A DNA stretch of 64,000 bases, from positions 50,531,058 through 50,595,057 of the forward strand of contig CM049310.1 of assembly GCA_026874595.1 (NCBI GenBank). Direction: 5' to 3'. The notes below the pieces were generated by a model. It was given only the letters and a program-made list of their open reading frames with translations, had not been told where the DNA came from and made no database searches. How positions within the stretch are numbered: position 1 is the stretch's first letter; every line of letters starts with the position of its first letter. The translations under genes were made by a program, and so were the position numbers. Positions 24,040 to 37,638 of this stretch are shown piece by piece. Origin of the DNA: Sipunculus nudus (taxonomy: Eukaryota > Annelida > Sipuncula > Golfingiida > Sipunculidae).

Positions 24040-25435
24040 GCCTCCTGCAATCGTTACAACTCTTACACATTGCACATGAGAAACAAACACAATATACAAT
24101 TTTTATCCCAAAATTTCTTAACATTGGTAACTTTACTTCGTGTTATACTTTCACCCACATGTCGGATTAAAAAAAAAAATATGTTTCATCCTGACAGGTG
24201 ACGTATTGGGCATAACAATATTAACTATATATGTACATTAAGTATATATATTTCGTTACAACGAAAAAAATGTCACGACCAGATAAACGCATCTGTTGAA
24301 TGGGCTTGTGCAGTGTTTCTCCGGTTGGTATGGGAACAGTTGGATAAATAATAGAATAATGACCGTACCACTGGTAGTCAGCCAGTCGAAATCGCTAGCA
24401 TGGTAAGTGGATAAATAGGTTCCATCGACTTTATCTAGATAATAAATTACATGTGCCATTTGTATTTACATACATACGTCAGATCTTTTTTTTTATTAAA
24501 TACGTTTTGATACACATACAAAACACATAGGTTATTTTGCATCGTTGGGCCTTAGAATATAAAAAAATCCCTTTCTTTACTGCGCTATGTAACCAGTTAC
24601 CTGTAAAATTCCCGCTCACCAAAACCCACTTTTTCCACTTTTACGTGAACAGTATGAATGTGAAGAAGACGAATACATTTACACGCTTGGGTGGTTGGAT
24701 TTTCCGAATATACCATCAGCCATTGTAACAATTTACATCAATCACCAGTCGAGTATTGAAGATACGATTTCAAATTTAGACCACGCATTGCAACTTGTAA
24801 AAAATTAGATTGGTTTTGAGCAAATGAAACGATTCCAGTAGGAATAGTTTGGGTTCTACAAAGAAAATAAAGAGTACATTAGGCATTTAGGCATTTTATT
24901 TTTTTTCTTCCTTCTCTTTCTCTTTTCTTTTTTGGCATTTAGGCATATTATCTTTAATTGTGAGAAATTATTCGTCATGTTATCTCTAATTGTACGAAAT
25001 TAGGTATAATTTCTGTGCCTCTATGATAATCAAGGATTGTCTTTTATGTAAATTGACTTAGGATTACCAATGGAAGTATAAATCCTAATTACTGCTGTAA
25101 AACTAATAACAATATTGGTATGGTTAGAGCATCTGTAAGATGTCAGATGGCAAAATGATGGTCCAACTGAACATGAAAGGACAAAACATAATTCGAACAC
25201 GTGCTGTTATTAGCAATGTTCGCATCGCAAAAGTACTGAGTTAGGCGAGAAGTGCGTCAGATACCAGTCATTAACTCACGTTCTAAAAAGCAATGCTAAA
25301 TGCACCCGGTTCAACCCAAGTCCAAGGACAAAAACATCCCATGGAAAGGATTATTTCACGCTACAAATTGGTGTTGAGCGGAGCAAAACAATGCAATAAC
25401 ATCAGTAATGAGAGGGGATGGTATTTGGAGTATTA
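24040..25435. other. AT-rich non-coding spacer
   Basis: A GGCATTTAGGCAT motif flanks a (CT)-rich tract at about 24885-24945. Otherwise nothing supportable. Confidence 0.5.
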
Positions 25436-25439
25436 AAGC

Positions 25440-25960
25440 ACGAAAGTGAAAGAAGACAAAGCTCTATTTTTACCCCGCCTGCGGCCAGCTGGTCATCTCC
25501 ATTGATCTGAAGTGTTCCACCAGTTGCTGTGGCGGAAGCTGGCCCGCGCCGCATCCCCCAGCAGCACAACACTTAATTATGCGAAGCAAGCCAGCAGCAC
25601 AGAAGCACCGGCCTGCTAGCATGCTTCACGCTACAGTCCACATGTCTGTTGTTTGTATTTGCTGGGAATAATTGATAATCGCTACCTAGGCGTGCAAATA
25701 CACCGGTAATCTGCACCGGCTTAACCGTTCCAACTTGAATTCATGGCATTGACTCTCAGTTGTTTCCTATGTCCGAGTCACTTGCAACGGACACTTGTCC
25801 CAAGTTAGCGCGGTATCGACAAGTTTAGAACGCTAGGAGAGGGCACTAACTTAGAGCTTCGTCGATACAGGTGGCAGACGCATCGAGACCGGCAGCTGTG
25901 CACCTTAGAGATACGTCAGTTACACCCAGGCGGTTTCCTCAGAGGTAAGCAAGTTTGACC
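25440..25960 (+). promoter_or_regulatory. GC-rich island ending in a splice-donor-like site
   Basis: A 500-base GC-rich block. It ends with AGAG|GTAAGC, a good donor match with GT at 25945. The sequence before it has stops in all frames, so an untranslated first exon is the most it could be. No TATA box is obvious. Regulatory island without a transcript is equally likely. Confidence 0.25.
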
Positions 25961-26199
25961 TGCCAAAAGACCCGCGTCTGTCATTTGTATTTTTTCTCTG
26001 TATATATCAGACCCCCCTTCTTCCTAAGCCAACTCAACAGAGACAGTCTCGTCTGTCTGAAGTATCTTTTTACATTCCTAAAATGTGTCAAGTCACGCAA
26101 TGATAAATTAGCTGAGTTTCCGTATGAATCCTATCTAACCTTCGCTCTGTGGAGAGCCCAGTAGATAATATTTTCCTTAGAATAGCGTAATGTCAGTTT

Positions 26200-26590
26200 A
26201 TTTTCCACCCAAGTCCTTGGCGGGCGATTACCGGCGGCTTGGGTGGTGTTGGGGACATATCAGTGCGCACGTGGTAATATGGTAGACGGTGTAATCCTTC
26301 AAGTTTCGTGGCCCTCGGTCCTTCTATGAGATATTAGTTCCGCTCCCAAGGGGATGCGACTCCGGTCCTTTCGTTAGTCTATGTATTCTCCAGTATAGCC
26401 CGATTACAGGAGAAATGCCTGTTAAGATTGTCTGGCCCGATTCGACCGCTGAATTTATGATGACAGCGGACCCCGTTCCGTGAATGTCCGGCGACAAAAC
26501 AAAAGTTGGACGGACTGTAGTTACAGACATACTGACTGCAACCAGTGTTACACTCTTTATTTCCTGAAAACATTTACATATTGACACATA
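26200..26590. promoter_or_regulatory. GC-rich, stop-poor island
   Basis: Two minus-strand frames are open across this island (26324-26587 and 26379-26573). Two overlapping open frames point to composition and not to coding. Candidate conserved element. Confidence 0.2.
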
Positions 26591-26649
26591 TATTTCCGGT
26601 GCATCCAGAGTAAAATTTCTAAGAATTTTAAGTTGTCTCAGAAATGATA

Positions 26650-26755
26650 CTCGTAGAAATGCAGGTAAATCAACAGCGTAAAATTCTTTGTATTAAATGC
26701 CTACTCATGAAAATGCAGGAAATCAACAGAAAGAAATTCTTTGTATTTAACGTTT
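26650..26755. repeat. Two-copy tandem duplication, ~60 bp
   Basis: AAATGCAGGTAAATCAACAG..AAATTCTTTGTATT is followed by AAATGCAGGAAATCAACAG..AAATTCTTTGTATT. The two units are clearly related. Confidence 0.7.
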
Positions 26756-26759
26756 AAAC

Positions 26760-28510
26760 ATTAACAAAGATATCAAATAAATTAACTATGTTACAAACTG
26801 TAATAAACACGCAAGCGAATGATTGGCATAAAATACGGTGCATGGCTTCCAAATTTTATTTGGTAGTTTAAAATGTTAAATCTCATCACACATATTAAAG
26901 ACCACTGGGCTTGCTCGTTTGACTTCAGTAAAATGTTTATTTTATGTGAGTGATAAAACTGATAAGGATCATAATTTTTGCCCTATGAAGTTAACGTTAT
27001 GGACATCCAAAACTTCCGGCTATTATTGTCGTGAATCATTGAGAACGCAGCAATGATAAGATCATAAAAGGGGTAATCCAACCAGTCACAAGTTCACATA
27101 TCTAATTACATAAAATATTGGATTGTAACACTTGCTATCAACAGTTTGAATATGATAACTGCCCATTACCGGTAAACTCTGCCACATTAATCGCTGATTA
27201 ACCGCTGTGGCCTTGCTGTGCATGGTGCTTAATCCATCGAGGATTGCCCCCAATATTTGCATTGTAATAAACATGAGACAAGTGCTTTGATGGTTTTTAT
27301 CACGCACTGGACGCAGTTCAGCTCAATACGGTAACCAGTAGGTACTTATCTATTGCATTTGTTCGAGTTATATTATTCCAATGACATGACAATAAACTCA
27401 ATCATAAAAAGCATGATTCGTATGAAACATTTGCGAATGACTAGGTAATTTCATTGCGACCCCAACACGTATTTGGTCAAACTACCTATAATATTATTTT
27501 TTCTCTGTAGGTCAGTTACTCAATCTTTTATGGTTATGTAATTTATATAATAAAATTATAGAGATAACAATGCACATCTCTCTGACTCTTTATGGTCTCT
27601 GGCATCATTTGTTCAAACTTTTCATTTTCGAAAAAGTAATGCTTTAAAATGCAACTGTGCTCAAAGCCAAACTCATTAAAATACTTACAAAATTCAGAAA
27701 ACAGAATTTTATCACAATAAAACAGTTTTTAATGAACAATATCACGTTTTCTTTCGCAGGAGCCTAATAAGACATAAATACCAACGTTATATTTCCCAAG
27801 GACACTTTTATTGACTTAATGACAGGAGAGCAATTCCGGTTCCGGCATACCCATCGTTCACGATCAGCCTGTGTTATCCCGGAGAGCATTGACTTGTTTG
27901 CGACAATAAACTCCGCACAATCTGTCAATTGCTTTTCCTTTGCTGCCATATAGCTTGAAGTGCTTCCTGGTTCCACGATGTTTAGCTCGTTCACTGCTTG
28001 GATTTACATGTTGAATGATATTCCCCAATCCCTCAGAGACCATCTGCAAGAAGCAGAATTTTCTTGGGCCGCTCTGGGATAATACATATCTGTATATTTG
28101 CCGGCAAGACGAAGTCATATCAGACACCCCCTACCGCTCCATACTCTTTATACATCTTATTTTCGATCTCGTGCGCGGGTTAACTGCTCCTTTGTTCATA
28201 AAATGTAAGACTACAGGGACTTGTTCTCATGGCATCTTGATTTATCTTCGGCATTAACTCCGAAAGCAAACTTGCATTTCTTTATGATGAACAGTAAGGT
28301 ATGCAGGCTCAGAATCAGCGGAAGCGGAATGGTGTAACAGAGAAACAGGATGCCCTAATGTTTGTCTCTGTTCTTAAGTGCCGGTGATTACCAAGTATCT
28401 CGATGGCTTTTCTTGCTCTTTGAATGAAGAACTTAAGGTTATTTTTTAGTCTGTCTAATATCAGCACAAGTAATTTGCTTAGAATAATTTATTTTAAATA
28501 TCTGTCAACA
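26760..28510. other. AT-rich non-coding spacer
   Basis: Contains a stop-poor patch at 27765-28260 with overlapping frames on both strands and no recognisable product. No RNA or repeat seen. Confidence 0.45.
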
Positions 28511-28519
28511 TTGCTCTCG

Positions 28520-29330
28520 TAAATGAACGTAAAAAGCCCTGGTATCCTCCAGGGAGCAAGACCGGGTGCTGAAAAACGGATCATTTGTCTTCAATATTTG
28601 ATCTTATCCTGGAGGGCCAAAAGCAAGTTGTTTTGTAGAGCAGCTGGCTTACTGCCTGTTCAACCCGGTTTGGCCGATTAAGTTTAGATATACAGGACTC
28701 GTGGGTTGAGATAAAAGACGACGTCAACGTCGTAAGCGGCTTGGGGAATACGTTATTTTTTAAGCGACCAGTAGGGTCGACAGGAACGAAGAAAGGTTCA
28801 TGTTAATATAATGTCAGTGGCCAGCTGTGTGGCATCATGTTTCTCAGTGTTTCATGTAACTTAGATGTCTGGTGCTTTTTTTCTGAAGGAGGGCGGTGGA
28901 CACAGGTGGTCGACCTCCCGGGCGTTAAATGTTTAAATCGCTGATTCGCGAATCAATAAAATCAGTTCCCCCACCAATTAACGCGTACCTGTCTAGAAAC
29001 AAGGTGGAGACGCAACATGAGTTTGTTGAAATGTCACGTGGCTGTAGAACATCTGCCCAGATGTTTGGTGTTGATTGATCGCCGCGACCTGGGATGTCCT
29101 CAAACTAACTTTCAGGTCGAGGCTTACGGCTATTAACGGCTGCTGCTACTGCACAGGAATGGCTACAGACTGATAGACCTGGATGCCGTAACAATCCGCC
29201 CTCCAAACATGACTCGCATGTCATTGAATGCTCTAAACTTGTTATTGAGCTCTTTGTTACAATGATTGGTCGGACCCTGGTGGTTAATTTAGCCTGACAG
29301 AACCCGCCCTTCATTAAAAGACTTATGGAC
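28520..29330. promoter_or_regulatory. Moderately GC-rich island cluster
   Basis: About 800 bases of above-average GC content, including TCCTCCAGGGAGCAAGACC near 28544 and a partly self-complementary CCTGGAGGGCC near 28608. A 75-codon minus-strand frame at 29105-29332 has no domain. Candidate regulatory sequence. Confidence 0.2.
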
Positions 29331-29334
29331 ATGG

Positions 29335-30035
29335 CTCAACTATTTCTGTATCTATAATAACATCAATAAGATGCAGTATTAAATAGTCGGCCCTTTAAAA
29401 TAAGCGGCATGGAGTAAATACGATGTTATTAGAAAGGTGAAAGGCGGAGCATTTCCTTATCATAGATCACCACCTGATAATACAATAAAGAAGCACAAAC
29501 CGCATAAACATGCCAAATATTCAGTCGCTTATTCAGAATATTTGAGGCAAACATGTTGTCCTTCCTATTTTAACCTTTGACGTTATACTTAATGATGATA
29601 TCGTGTTACTGCTTTTGTTTATGATAATGCTGATTTAACGAGAAGTTCAAAGGAAGGAGTCACTGTAATAGATGGTTCCGTCGATTCATAATCCCTGCTT
29701 TTGTTATATCTGGAAGAGACAGTTGGTTCAATAGTCTCTGCGCAAGCAGCGGTTTCTTTTCCATCAATACTTTAGTGGATCGCTGCTTTGTATATATGCA
29801 CATTTAACCAAACAGCGCCAAAAGAAATGCAGGCTAACACCGTATTAAATCCTCGGTCACATTACCATATATCAGTAATTTTTTTTCACAATAATTTCAG
29901 GAACCCAGGAATACACTATTTATTATTCAACGAAAGAGCAATTTGGCCAGGTTGAGTATGCGGCCCATTTTGTGTAATGGCTAAACTTCTCCTCGTGGTA
30001 AAGGTATAAAAAGTTCGTAACGCATTAATCGCATT
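29335..30035. other. AT-rich non-coding spacer
   Basis: Nothing supportable seen. Confidence 0.5.
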
Positions 30036-30039
30036 GGAA

Positions 30040-30365
30040 CTTGGGTTCAATTAGCGCCCAGTACAAGGGAAGTGCATTAGCAACCAAGGACGTTTACCCT
30101 TGCCAGAGGGTGTTTTTTTGCGGAGTATGTACATCGGAGAGCTTCGGATAAGTTCGACGCTGTCCGAGCCCGGCATTTGGTCGTTTGCTATAGCTGACCC
30201 TGGTTGGATGACAGATGAAGCCTTGAGGTCTCCCATGGCAACCAGGCTGCTTTTGAATAATAACCGTCAGCCTGACCTTCCAAGAACACAGGAACAAATC
30301 ACTCTCCAACAGAACACAAGGACAAATCGCTCTCCAACAGAAGACTGACTGGCTCGTCCTGGCAC
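30040..30365. promoter_or_regulatory. GC-rich island with RFX-like half site
   Basis: GC-rich block with CATGGCAACC at 30234-30243, a good half of an RFX X-box. Two imperfect copies of GAACACAAGGACAAATC-like sequence follow at about 30286-30330. Overlapping frames on both strands reflect few stops, not coding. Confidence 0.25.
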
Positions 30366-30573
30366 TCACACAAATGAATATATTATAAAAAAACCCCTCT
30401 GGAGGCAAAAATACAATTGCTTTTATAAAATGAAACGTACTTTAAAACGTTGGATCTGTCACACACTAAAACAAGCAATTAATCATATTCAAATGTTAAA
30501 GAGAAGAAAACTTTGTATGGACATCCGATAAAAAGATATTTATGTTTAGGCGTGTTTAAAAAATGTCAAATCC

Positions 30574-30576
<3 letters not shown>

Positions 30577-30628
<52 letters not shown>

Positions 30629-30634
30629 TATATA
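30577..30634. repeat. (TA)n microsatellite
   Basis: TA dinucleotides with one G near 30627. Confidence 0.97.
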
Positions 30635-30639
30635 CCATC

Positions 30640-31950
30640 CAGCAGAAGCCATTACGGTTATTAATGCTCAAAAATAAAAGTTGTATAGTCATCTAGGATA
30701 GCTCCTAGGAAACACTAACAAACAATCGCTGCTTCGTTTGTTTGTGCTTGTCTTGTGGTGGTCTATCATCTTTCAAACACTGTCGACCGGGTTTCTCTGG
30801 TTCGTAACTTTTGTTTTGTTGACACATTCCTCAAGCACATTCCTTTCACTCTAGATTATAAAATGGTGGAAAGTTTAGAGTATAAATTGACAGGAACTGA
30901 CGGGAAATGCAGAGTCAGGTTGAGTTACTGTGTGTGCACTCATGGCAGGATTAAGTGCGCTCTACTCAGAACCATTAGGTTAATGTTTGGAGGTTGTTTT
31001 ATTGTTGATACAAACGGTGTATTGAACTGTCAACTGACAGTTTTATTAGTAAATAATGAATCTTTGGAATCAAGAGTCGAAGTTCATTTTGTATTTATTA
31101 AATATTAATTATTATTGTAACAAAAAAAAAAAGAAAATAAGTATTTCATGCAAATTAAAAATTTCCTTTAATTATCGATTTGTAATTGTCTCGTTACTGG
31201 TGAATCAAGAATTGGATCGAAGAGTGAAACATATGGTGACTCAAAACTCATTTCCGTGCAAGGTGAGATAAATGGGCCTGTTACAGCCCCGTCACCCTTC
31301 AACAAGCTCCGAACTCGAAAGAAAACGCATAAGGAATCTTCAAGGGAAGAGGCCAGAAAATAAATTACTCACTCCATGTGGATATGCCAGATATTTTATC
31401 TAATATTGCACCGAGAAATTTTAATTAAATAGATTGATTAGATATCCGTGATTTAATGAAACGAATAGCAAATTGGTTTGTTTGCTTTTTATGCCCTGTC
31501 AGATTGGTTTTACTCGTGGGCGTAGTCCTGACATGTTATGAAGCCGAGGCAAATTAAAATAGAGATTACAAGTGATTGGTATCATATCTCTACCGTATTT
31601 TGTTTGTTAAATATTTGTTTGTCGGTTAAGAACATCATCATGTTTGAATGACCCTCAGGCAGGTAACTGAGACAGTCCGAAGAACAAAGTAAGGGAATAT
31701 AAAGACAATAAAGATGATTGGTAACAGTGGTGAACATTTCCTTTAAATTAGTATTTACAAGGCACTGTTGAACAAAAAGTCTTTAGAAAATGAACAGAGA
31801 GACAAATAACAAATGATTTGTAATGATGAGATGCAAAGATAATCACAGTCGAGATGGAAACAGGGCAGATATTATAAGGGCAAATCCAAAAAGCTTTCCC
31901 CATATCATTGTTAGTATAGCTGTGTTAATACTCTTGTTCTTTATGGAATA
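30640..31950. other. AT-rich non-coding spacer
   Basis: A 117-codon plus-strand frame (30755-31108) is the longest here. Its peptide has no recognisable domain, and frames of this length are expected by chance at this base composition. Confidence 0.45.
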
Positions 31951-31955
31951 CATTA

Positions 31956-32200
31956 TTTACATATTCTAGAAAACAATGATTAAAATATAATTATCTACAT
32001 CACTGAAATGTGGCCATATTTTGTTTCTTCATATAGTATGTTTATAACATGTTCTAGAATGAAATCATTGGAATTTATTATCTATATTTTACAATATCCA
32101 TCTGGAGATTATCATTGTAATTTTGGCCAAAGCTTATTTTCTTTACGTTTTAACATATTCTAGAATAAAACCGAGAAGATCTAATTATTTATATTTGAAC
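31956..32200. repeat. Decayed tandem repeat, ~100 bp
   Basis: A motif like CATATTCTAGAA followed by AATCATTTATCTATATT recurs at about 31958, 32049 and 32154. The units are strongly diverged, so the call rests on spaced motif matches only. Confidence 0.4.
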
Positions 32201-32209
32201 AACCAATTT

Positions 32210-33640
32210 TGGATATTTTCCTTATATACCGACGCTGGATAATTTGGTATTGATAGCTTTTTGTACAGTCTAAATTTTGTACGAAGGAGATTTGTGGAGA
32301 AAAGGATTATATATTGTTTTTGTGCTGTATGGGTTTGATCTGCCAATGTTGCCTGGGGGATGTTGTCCCTCGATGATTTTGTCCCATGGAATTTTGAAAC
32401 CTGTCGAATGATGTTCAGCAGGAATTTGTCCTCATGAATTCAGTCCTTTTGGTAATTTCCTTTGATATCGTTCCAAACAACATATGCATTCAGTTGGAAA
32501 CCAAGTTTCTTATTAAAGTAGATCGCTTGCACTTTGGCTCTAAACGATCGGAAATATTAGATAAAGCAGAAGATTAAATAATTTGCATAACAATTAACAG
32601 ACGATTATGAAAAAATATTCATGTAATTATATCTCTTTGAAGTTGCCCACCAATTGTTGCCTGGATAAATGGGTTCATTTTGTAAATGTCGACCTGGCAG
32701 CCGGCTCGTTTGTTACTGTGGCCATCAAAACATGCAACAGGGTAGGTAATTGGGCGCAGGTTAGGAGTGATCAGTCATTTCTCTAGATACATAGGGGCAT
32801 GCATATAATGTATTTTAAATTGTTTATTAATGCAAATACGACGACCAGACATGATCTTGTTGATATACACATGTAACTGATGAACTCATTAGGGATCATG
32901 CATCAGTTGATAATTATCATAGTCTGAAATATGTCCGTCTGTTTGCTGGCAAACGCGTATGTAACGCCTGTGGTATTTAACTTTACTAGAGTTATTAAGT
33001 TATTAGAGTTTAACGAAATGTCCACATGCAGAGTAACAGGAAGAAAATAAATCCTTCTGTTATTTGGTTATTTTTGTGCCATTTAAAGGTTTTGATGGAA
33101 TGAAAATACAGGAACAACTTTATTCAAACTTTATATTTATAATGACAATTACACATATTTGCACTATAAATTTTATCGCAATATTCGTCACAGATTTTTT
33201 TTTTCGTTTTATCATTATATACGGTAATCATAAATAGGCACTAAACTTGAATATGAAACAAGAAAAATTCCCATGTGATACTATCTAGACAAGAAAAAAG
33301 GTCTCAAGAAGGTTCAAATGGGTTCAAACAAGTTTCTTCTTTCTTTTTTAATATAGTTTCTTTGCCATGTCATTAGAATTATGTATTAGATTATAATATT
33401 GATGTTGAAATGAATATGGACACAGATAAAAATGAAATATATGACTGTGTATGGATGTTGCCGGTTTGAGATAATGCATATTCATTTTGGAATTATAGTT
33501 TGAGTCGTTGCGCCTAATTTCGCACACAGTTATCACCTGGAGTTACGGCGGAACACTCGCACTCAGGGGTATCCATATTATGATTCATGACACCCAGATG
33601 TGCAAAACAAAATGGATATTAAGGAGGACATTTCTGTTTG

Positions 33641-33675
<35 letters not shown>

Positions 33676-33985
33676 TTATGTTTTTTTATAAACCACGAAA
33701 ACATAAAACAGGCCGTCTGACAGCAATTTAGCCATTCCTCTCGGTAGAGGTTGTATCTTAATAGGTATGGCTAAAAATTAATTAAAATGCACCAACAAAG
33801 CATCATAGAAAAGGATATGAACTACAAACAATATTTACGTTTGAACTAAAAATTAAGGTGAATGTTTTATCATGTACATGCCTTTAAACTTAGCAGAAGC
33901 CACTCTCTTTAAAACTAACAATAGTATCCTATTTTCCTGCTACCCACATATTGCTATCTTTGGATATCTGTATAATGTAAGGGTT
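32210..33985. other. AT-rich non-coding spacer
   Basis: Contains a (TC)n tract at 33643-33671. No gene or other element seen. Confidence 0.5.
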
Positions 33986-33992
33986 CATTGAA

Positions 33993-34311
33993 TTCCTTAT
34001 ATCATCTAAGCTAGTGTTTATAGCAACCAAATAACATTTGGGTTTAATAATATGACCACAATGAAATAAGTTAATTTGAATAATTGAGATGAAGGCAGTA
34101 AACAATGTTACAATCATGAAGAATTCTTACAAAGGTCCCTCCAAGTCGTATTTCCTTATATCATTTTAGCTAGTGTTTAAAGCAACCAATGACATTTAGG
34201 TTTAATAATATGACCACAATGAAATACGTTAATTAATTTTGAATCATTGAGATGCAGCCAGTAAACAATGTAACAATCATGAAAGATTCTTCCAAAGGCT
34301 CTTCAATGTCG
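33993..34311. repeat. Tandem duplication, period 159 bp
   Basis: Two direct copies start with TTCCTTATATCAT at 33993 and 34152. They share TAATATGACCACAATGAAAT and GTAAACAATGT.ACAATCATG with several substitutions and small indels. The copies are about as diverged as an old duplication. Confidence 0.85.
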
Positions 34312-34319
34312 TGATCAAA

Positions 34320-36045
34320 CTAGTCCAAATCATGTGCAGGTAAAGACTCTAAAGTATACATTTTGCAGACCATCAGATAATGAACATATATTGAATATTG
34401 TATTAACGATAGATGTTATACTGTATCCACTAGTAAACCACGCTATTTTTAACGTAGACATACTTTTTCCGCGGGCCTGCTCTGTGCCTGGAAACATGAA
34501 GTGTATTAAAGATGCACAGAATGCTTTAAAGTGCGGGACCAAAAGGTTTATTATACGGTCCCACAGGGTATATCTGTAGATTTAGCTCGGCTCATTAAAA
34601 ATTTATTACTCTCAGGGGATAAATAACACACGGTGACTTCGGACATGCGCATAGAATCATACGTTTTTTATGGAGGAAATAAAAAAAGTTAGTATTAACC
34701 CTGAGACGTTGATCTTGAAGCGGAATGCGACGGGCCCGAGATTGCGTGTTTATGGGTTGGCTTTTACAAGATTATGACGTCATACGGTCTTCCATTTTTG
34801 TTACGCTAATCCAGTTTCAGAGCAAACCGGCAATTTGGAAGAAATCATGAGAGATACACAGTTCTCATTTCATCGCCCAACCGGACATAAATCGTTCTGT
34901 CATGGTCAATTCAATCATACCTGTAGACAAGGTTATATTGGATGAAATAACGGCCCCTCCTTGGTACGCTGGTCCTGCACAGAGAAACATTGCATGTCCT
35001 CGTGGTTTGGCGGCCATCAGTTTCTGTCTCAGAGGGCGATCTTACCGCCTGGTCACAGTTAGCCTACCGTCTGCAGACAGGCTGAGGATCTTGTTCATGC
35101 AGTCCCTGGTACAAAACTCAAACAATTCCTGGTACAAAACTCAAACAAATGTCAACAGGCTACACATTTTACGTTCTCCCCCGGTAATGATGTTATAAAG
35201 GTTTCTGCTTGTGACATAAATCAATTTCGTCAGTGCATCGTAAATTTATAGTTAAATATTATTCTGTTTTCCAACAATTCAGAATAGATTACGAATAAAA
35301 GTTTGGAACATTCTAGCTTATTGTACGGAATATCATATTCGAAGAATTTTATTTCTTATACATATATATTGATTTTATCTTAATTTTCGATATTCTTTCG
35401 ATTTAAATATCAGATGTTTTACCGGATATACCTGTATTTCTGTTTAGCAAGGCTTCTCTTTTGGGACATTCCTTATTTTCTCAATCTAGTGCGCATAGAG
35501 AAGATATCTGCATCATTGTTTATATTCGTTGGATCTTATTTTCGTGGTTACACTAAGTATATAAAACGGCAAATGCAAATATATTCACATGATATGAACA
35601 GTGAGGAAATTCAAGATTGCATTAGGTTAGGAACAGCAACTGTGTCGTTGATTCTCTAACATATATCGATACACTTTGATATATCCTCGACCACTTAGGT
35701 TAATCTATTGCGTTAAAGATAAGTGATCTTAGACATGATGCATCTACCTTGGTCTGTAAGTTTCCCCCCAAAAAACTTAATTTATATCCTCGCAACTTTG
35801 ACCAAGTTCATTTTTTTACCCTTTGGTATAACGGTCCTAATGTCCAACTCGTGTTACTTGGGAATCCTTCAGGAAAATTCTTCAGGGGTCATTGAATACA
35901 AATAGCTTGGAATGTTCACACTCAATACAACGAAGCAGCGATAATCGGCCGGGGTGTCACCGCACGCCCTAAATAATGGAATTGGGTTGACATTGTTTAT
36001 TGGGGACCTTTGTACGATTTATGTTACCTGAAGATGAATGTAAGA
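34320..36045. other. AT-rich spacer with a GC-richer patch
   Basis: A 22-bp unit (CCTGGTACAAAACTCAAACAA plus one base) is repeated twice at 35104-35147. The patch 34890-35190 is open for 98 codons on the plus strand with no recognisable product. Nothing else supportable. Confidence 0.45.
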
Positions 36046-36049
36046 TCAA

Positions 36050-36320
36050 GATGAACTTGCGCTCTTATGGTCCACCTTCCTCGTGAATCGTGTTAGTTCT
36101 GCCAGCGTTCTTTGATCCTTAATCTGCCTGTGTGCGTGTGTCAGGGCGACCTCAGACAGTCCCTGGGTCTTTCTTTTGAGACAGCATGCAGCACTGGCGT
36201 GCTTTTTATCTTCCTTGGTCAGAGTTTATTTATGTGAGACTGGCAGCTATGATTTTAGCCGCTGAAGGCTTTCTGCACTGGCTGCCCCGCCGGTGTGACC
36301 GGGATTTTACTCTAACAGTT
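36050..36320. promoter_or_regulatory. GC-rich island
   Basis: GC-rich block with no long frame and no named motif I can defend. Candidate conserved element by composition only. Confidence 0.15.
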
Positions 36321-36722
36321 CCGAGATAGATATACCAACCAAATAGGGAAAGCAGGAAGCTGACCAGTTAATGTAATGCGAGTCACCACAAGGCGTATAT
36401 GCTTACATACAGGGAAGGGCTGTCTTGTTTGTTTTGTTTTTTGTTTTGCTGAAATGTACGATTATCTAAAACTTATGATGGTTTATATTATCAAGTCTTC
36501 AGCAGGAAAAGCAATAAATATACGATATATTCGGCAACAATTTTACAATAAATAAATCATGTAACGTGACATATAATAATACTTGATCGAATCCTTCAAC
36601 ATGAATTTAGGAATCATTGAATTCTGCAACAAATTATAACAATACATTCATTGTGTAAATTGAGAGAAAATTAATAGTTAACGAATCCTGAAACAACATA
36701 GAATTAAAGGAAACGGATTCTT

Positions 36723-36738
36723 TAACATGGACAAAGAA

Positions 36739-36833
<95 letters not shown>

Positions 36834-36847
36834 CTTTGTCCATGTTA
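36723..36847. repeat. 125-bp palindrome built on a TA tract
   Basis: TAACATGGACAAAGAAA at 36723-36739 is repeated exactly in inverted orientation at 36831-36847. The DNA between is almost pure TA, itself self-complementary, so the full 125 bases can fold into one hairpin or cruciform. It may be a very small foldback element or an inverted duplication at a TA tract, comparable with the 13.4-kb palindrome. Confidence 0.85.
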
Positions 36848-37129
36848 CATTTTTCAAAAATGATAATTAAATATACTCAATCTTTTTCCATAACATAACA
36901 AATGCAATAAATTCGACGGATATTATAATAATTATTCGTAGTTACTAATGCATCATATTGAAACACTGAAGTATAGCGGCAGTAACATGTTGTTTGAAGA
37001 AAAAGCATGAACAACAACTAATTATGATATAACATATGACCGCGCGCTGAACTTGCATACTAGCCACATGAAAAATGACTACACTGTGTTGTGCACGGAT
37101 TTTTTTTCTGGACCAGTTTTAGGATGTTC

Positions 37130-37310
37130 GGACGCAGGTGCGAGCCATCGGCCTGTGTTATGAATACACCACACTGACATCAGGGACGCCCGTTATTTAA
37201 GTCCTTATTTCACGGCAGCCTGCCACCTCCGTCCGCAACACAAAGCTCATATTGATTCAATGGACATTTGGCATGCAGGCCACTATATATGTAAATTGCA
37301 TCGTTTACTA
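37130..37310. promoter_or_regulatory. GC-rich island
   Basis: Short GC-rich block with clustered CACC/GGCA motifs. No open frame of note. Candidate conserved non-coding element. Confidence 0.2.
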
Positions 37311-37638
37311 CTGGTCATTCATGTATCAGGAACCAATGATTTGGCTGTTAATGGACAACATATCCGTCATTCTTGTGGACTTTAAATGACAATGGGGTCT
37401 CTGAATCCAATCCTCACAAAATTGTCTCGCTACAATACTGAATTAATAGATTAGTTTACACATATGTACCATAGAGGAGTGAATGGTATGCAGAATGACA
37501 CATAATTATCTGTCGGCATGGTTATCAATGTGTAATTTGCACAATCACAATCTGACAGCGGCGTCGATTTATCTTCCAGGCTCGGGAGGGGGGATGGCTC
37601 ATACACATACCTACGAACACACACACACACATATATAT

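Noticed and set aside
29968-30056. Possible decayed tRNA-like sequence (GGGTTCAATT)
   Set aside because: Box B is imperfect and box A lacks the required GG. No fold could be drawn.
30755-31108. 117-codon plus-strand frame
   Set aside because: Cys-rich in the middle but without a spaced pattern of a known domain, and no supporting splice or promoter signal.
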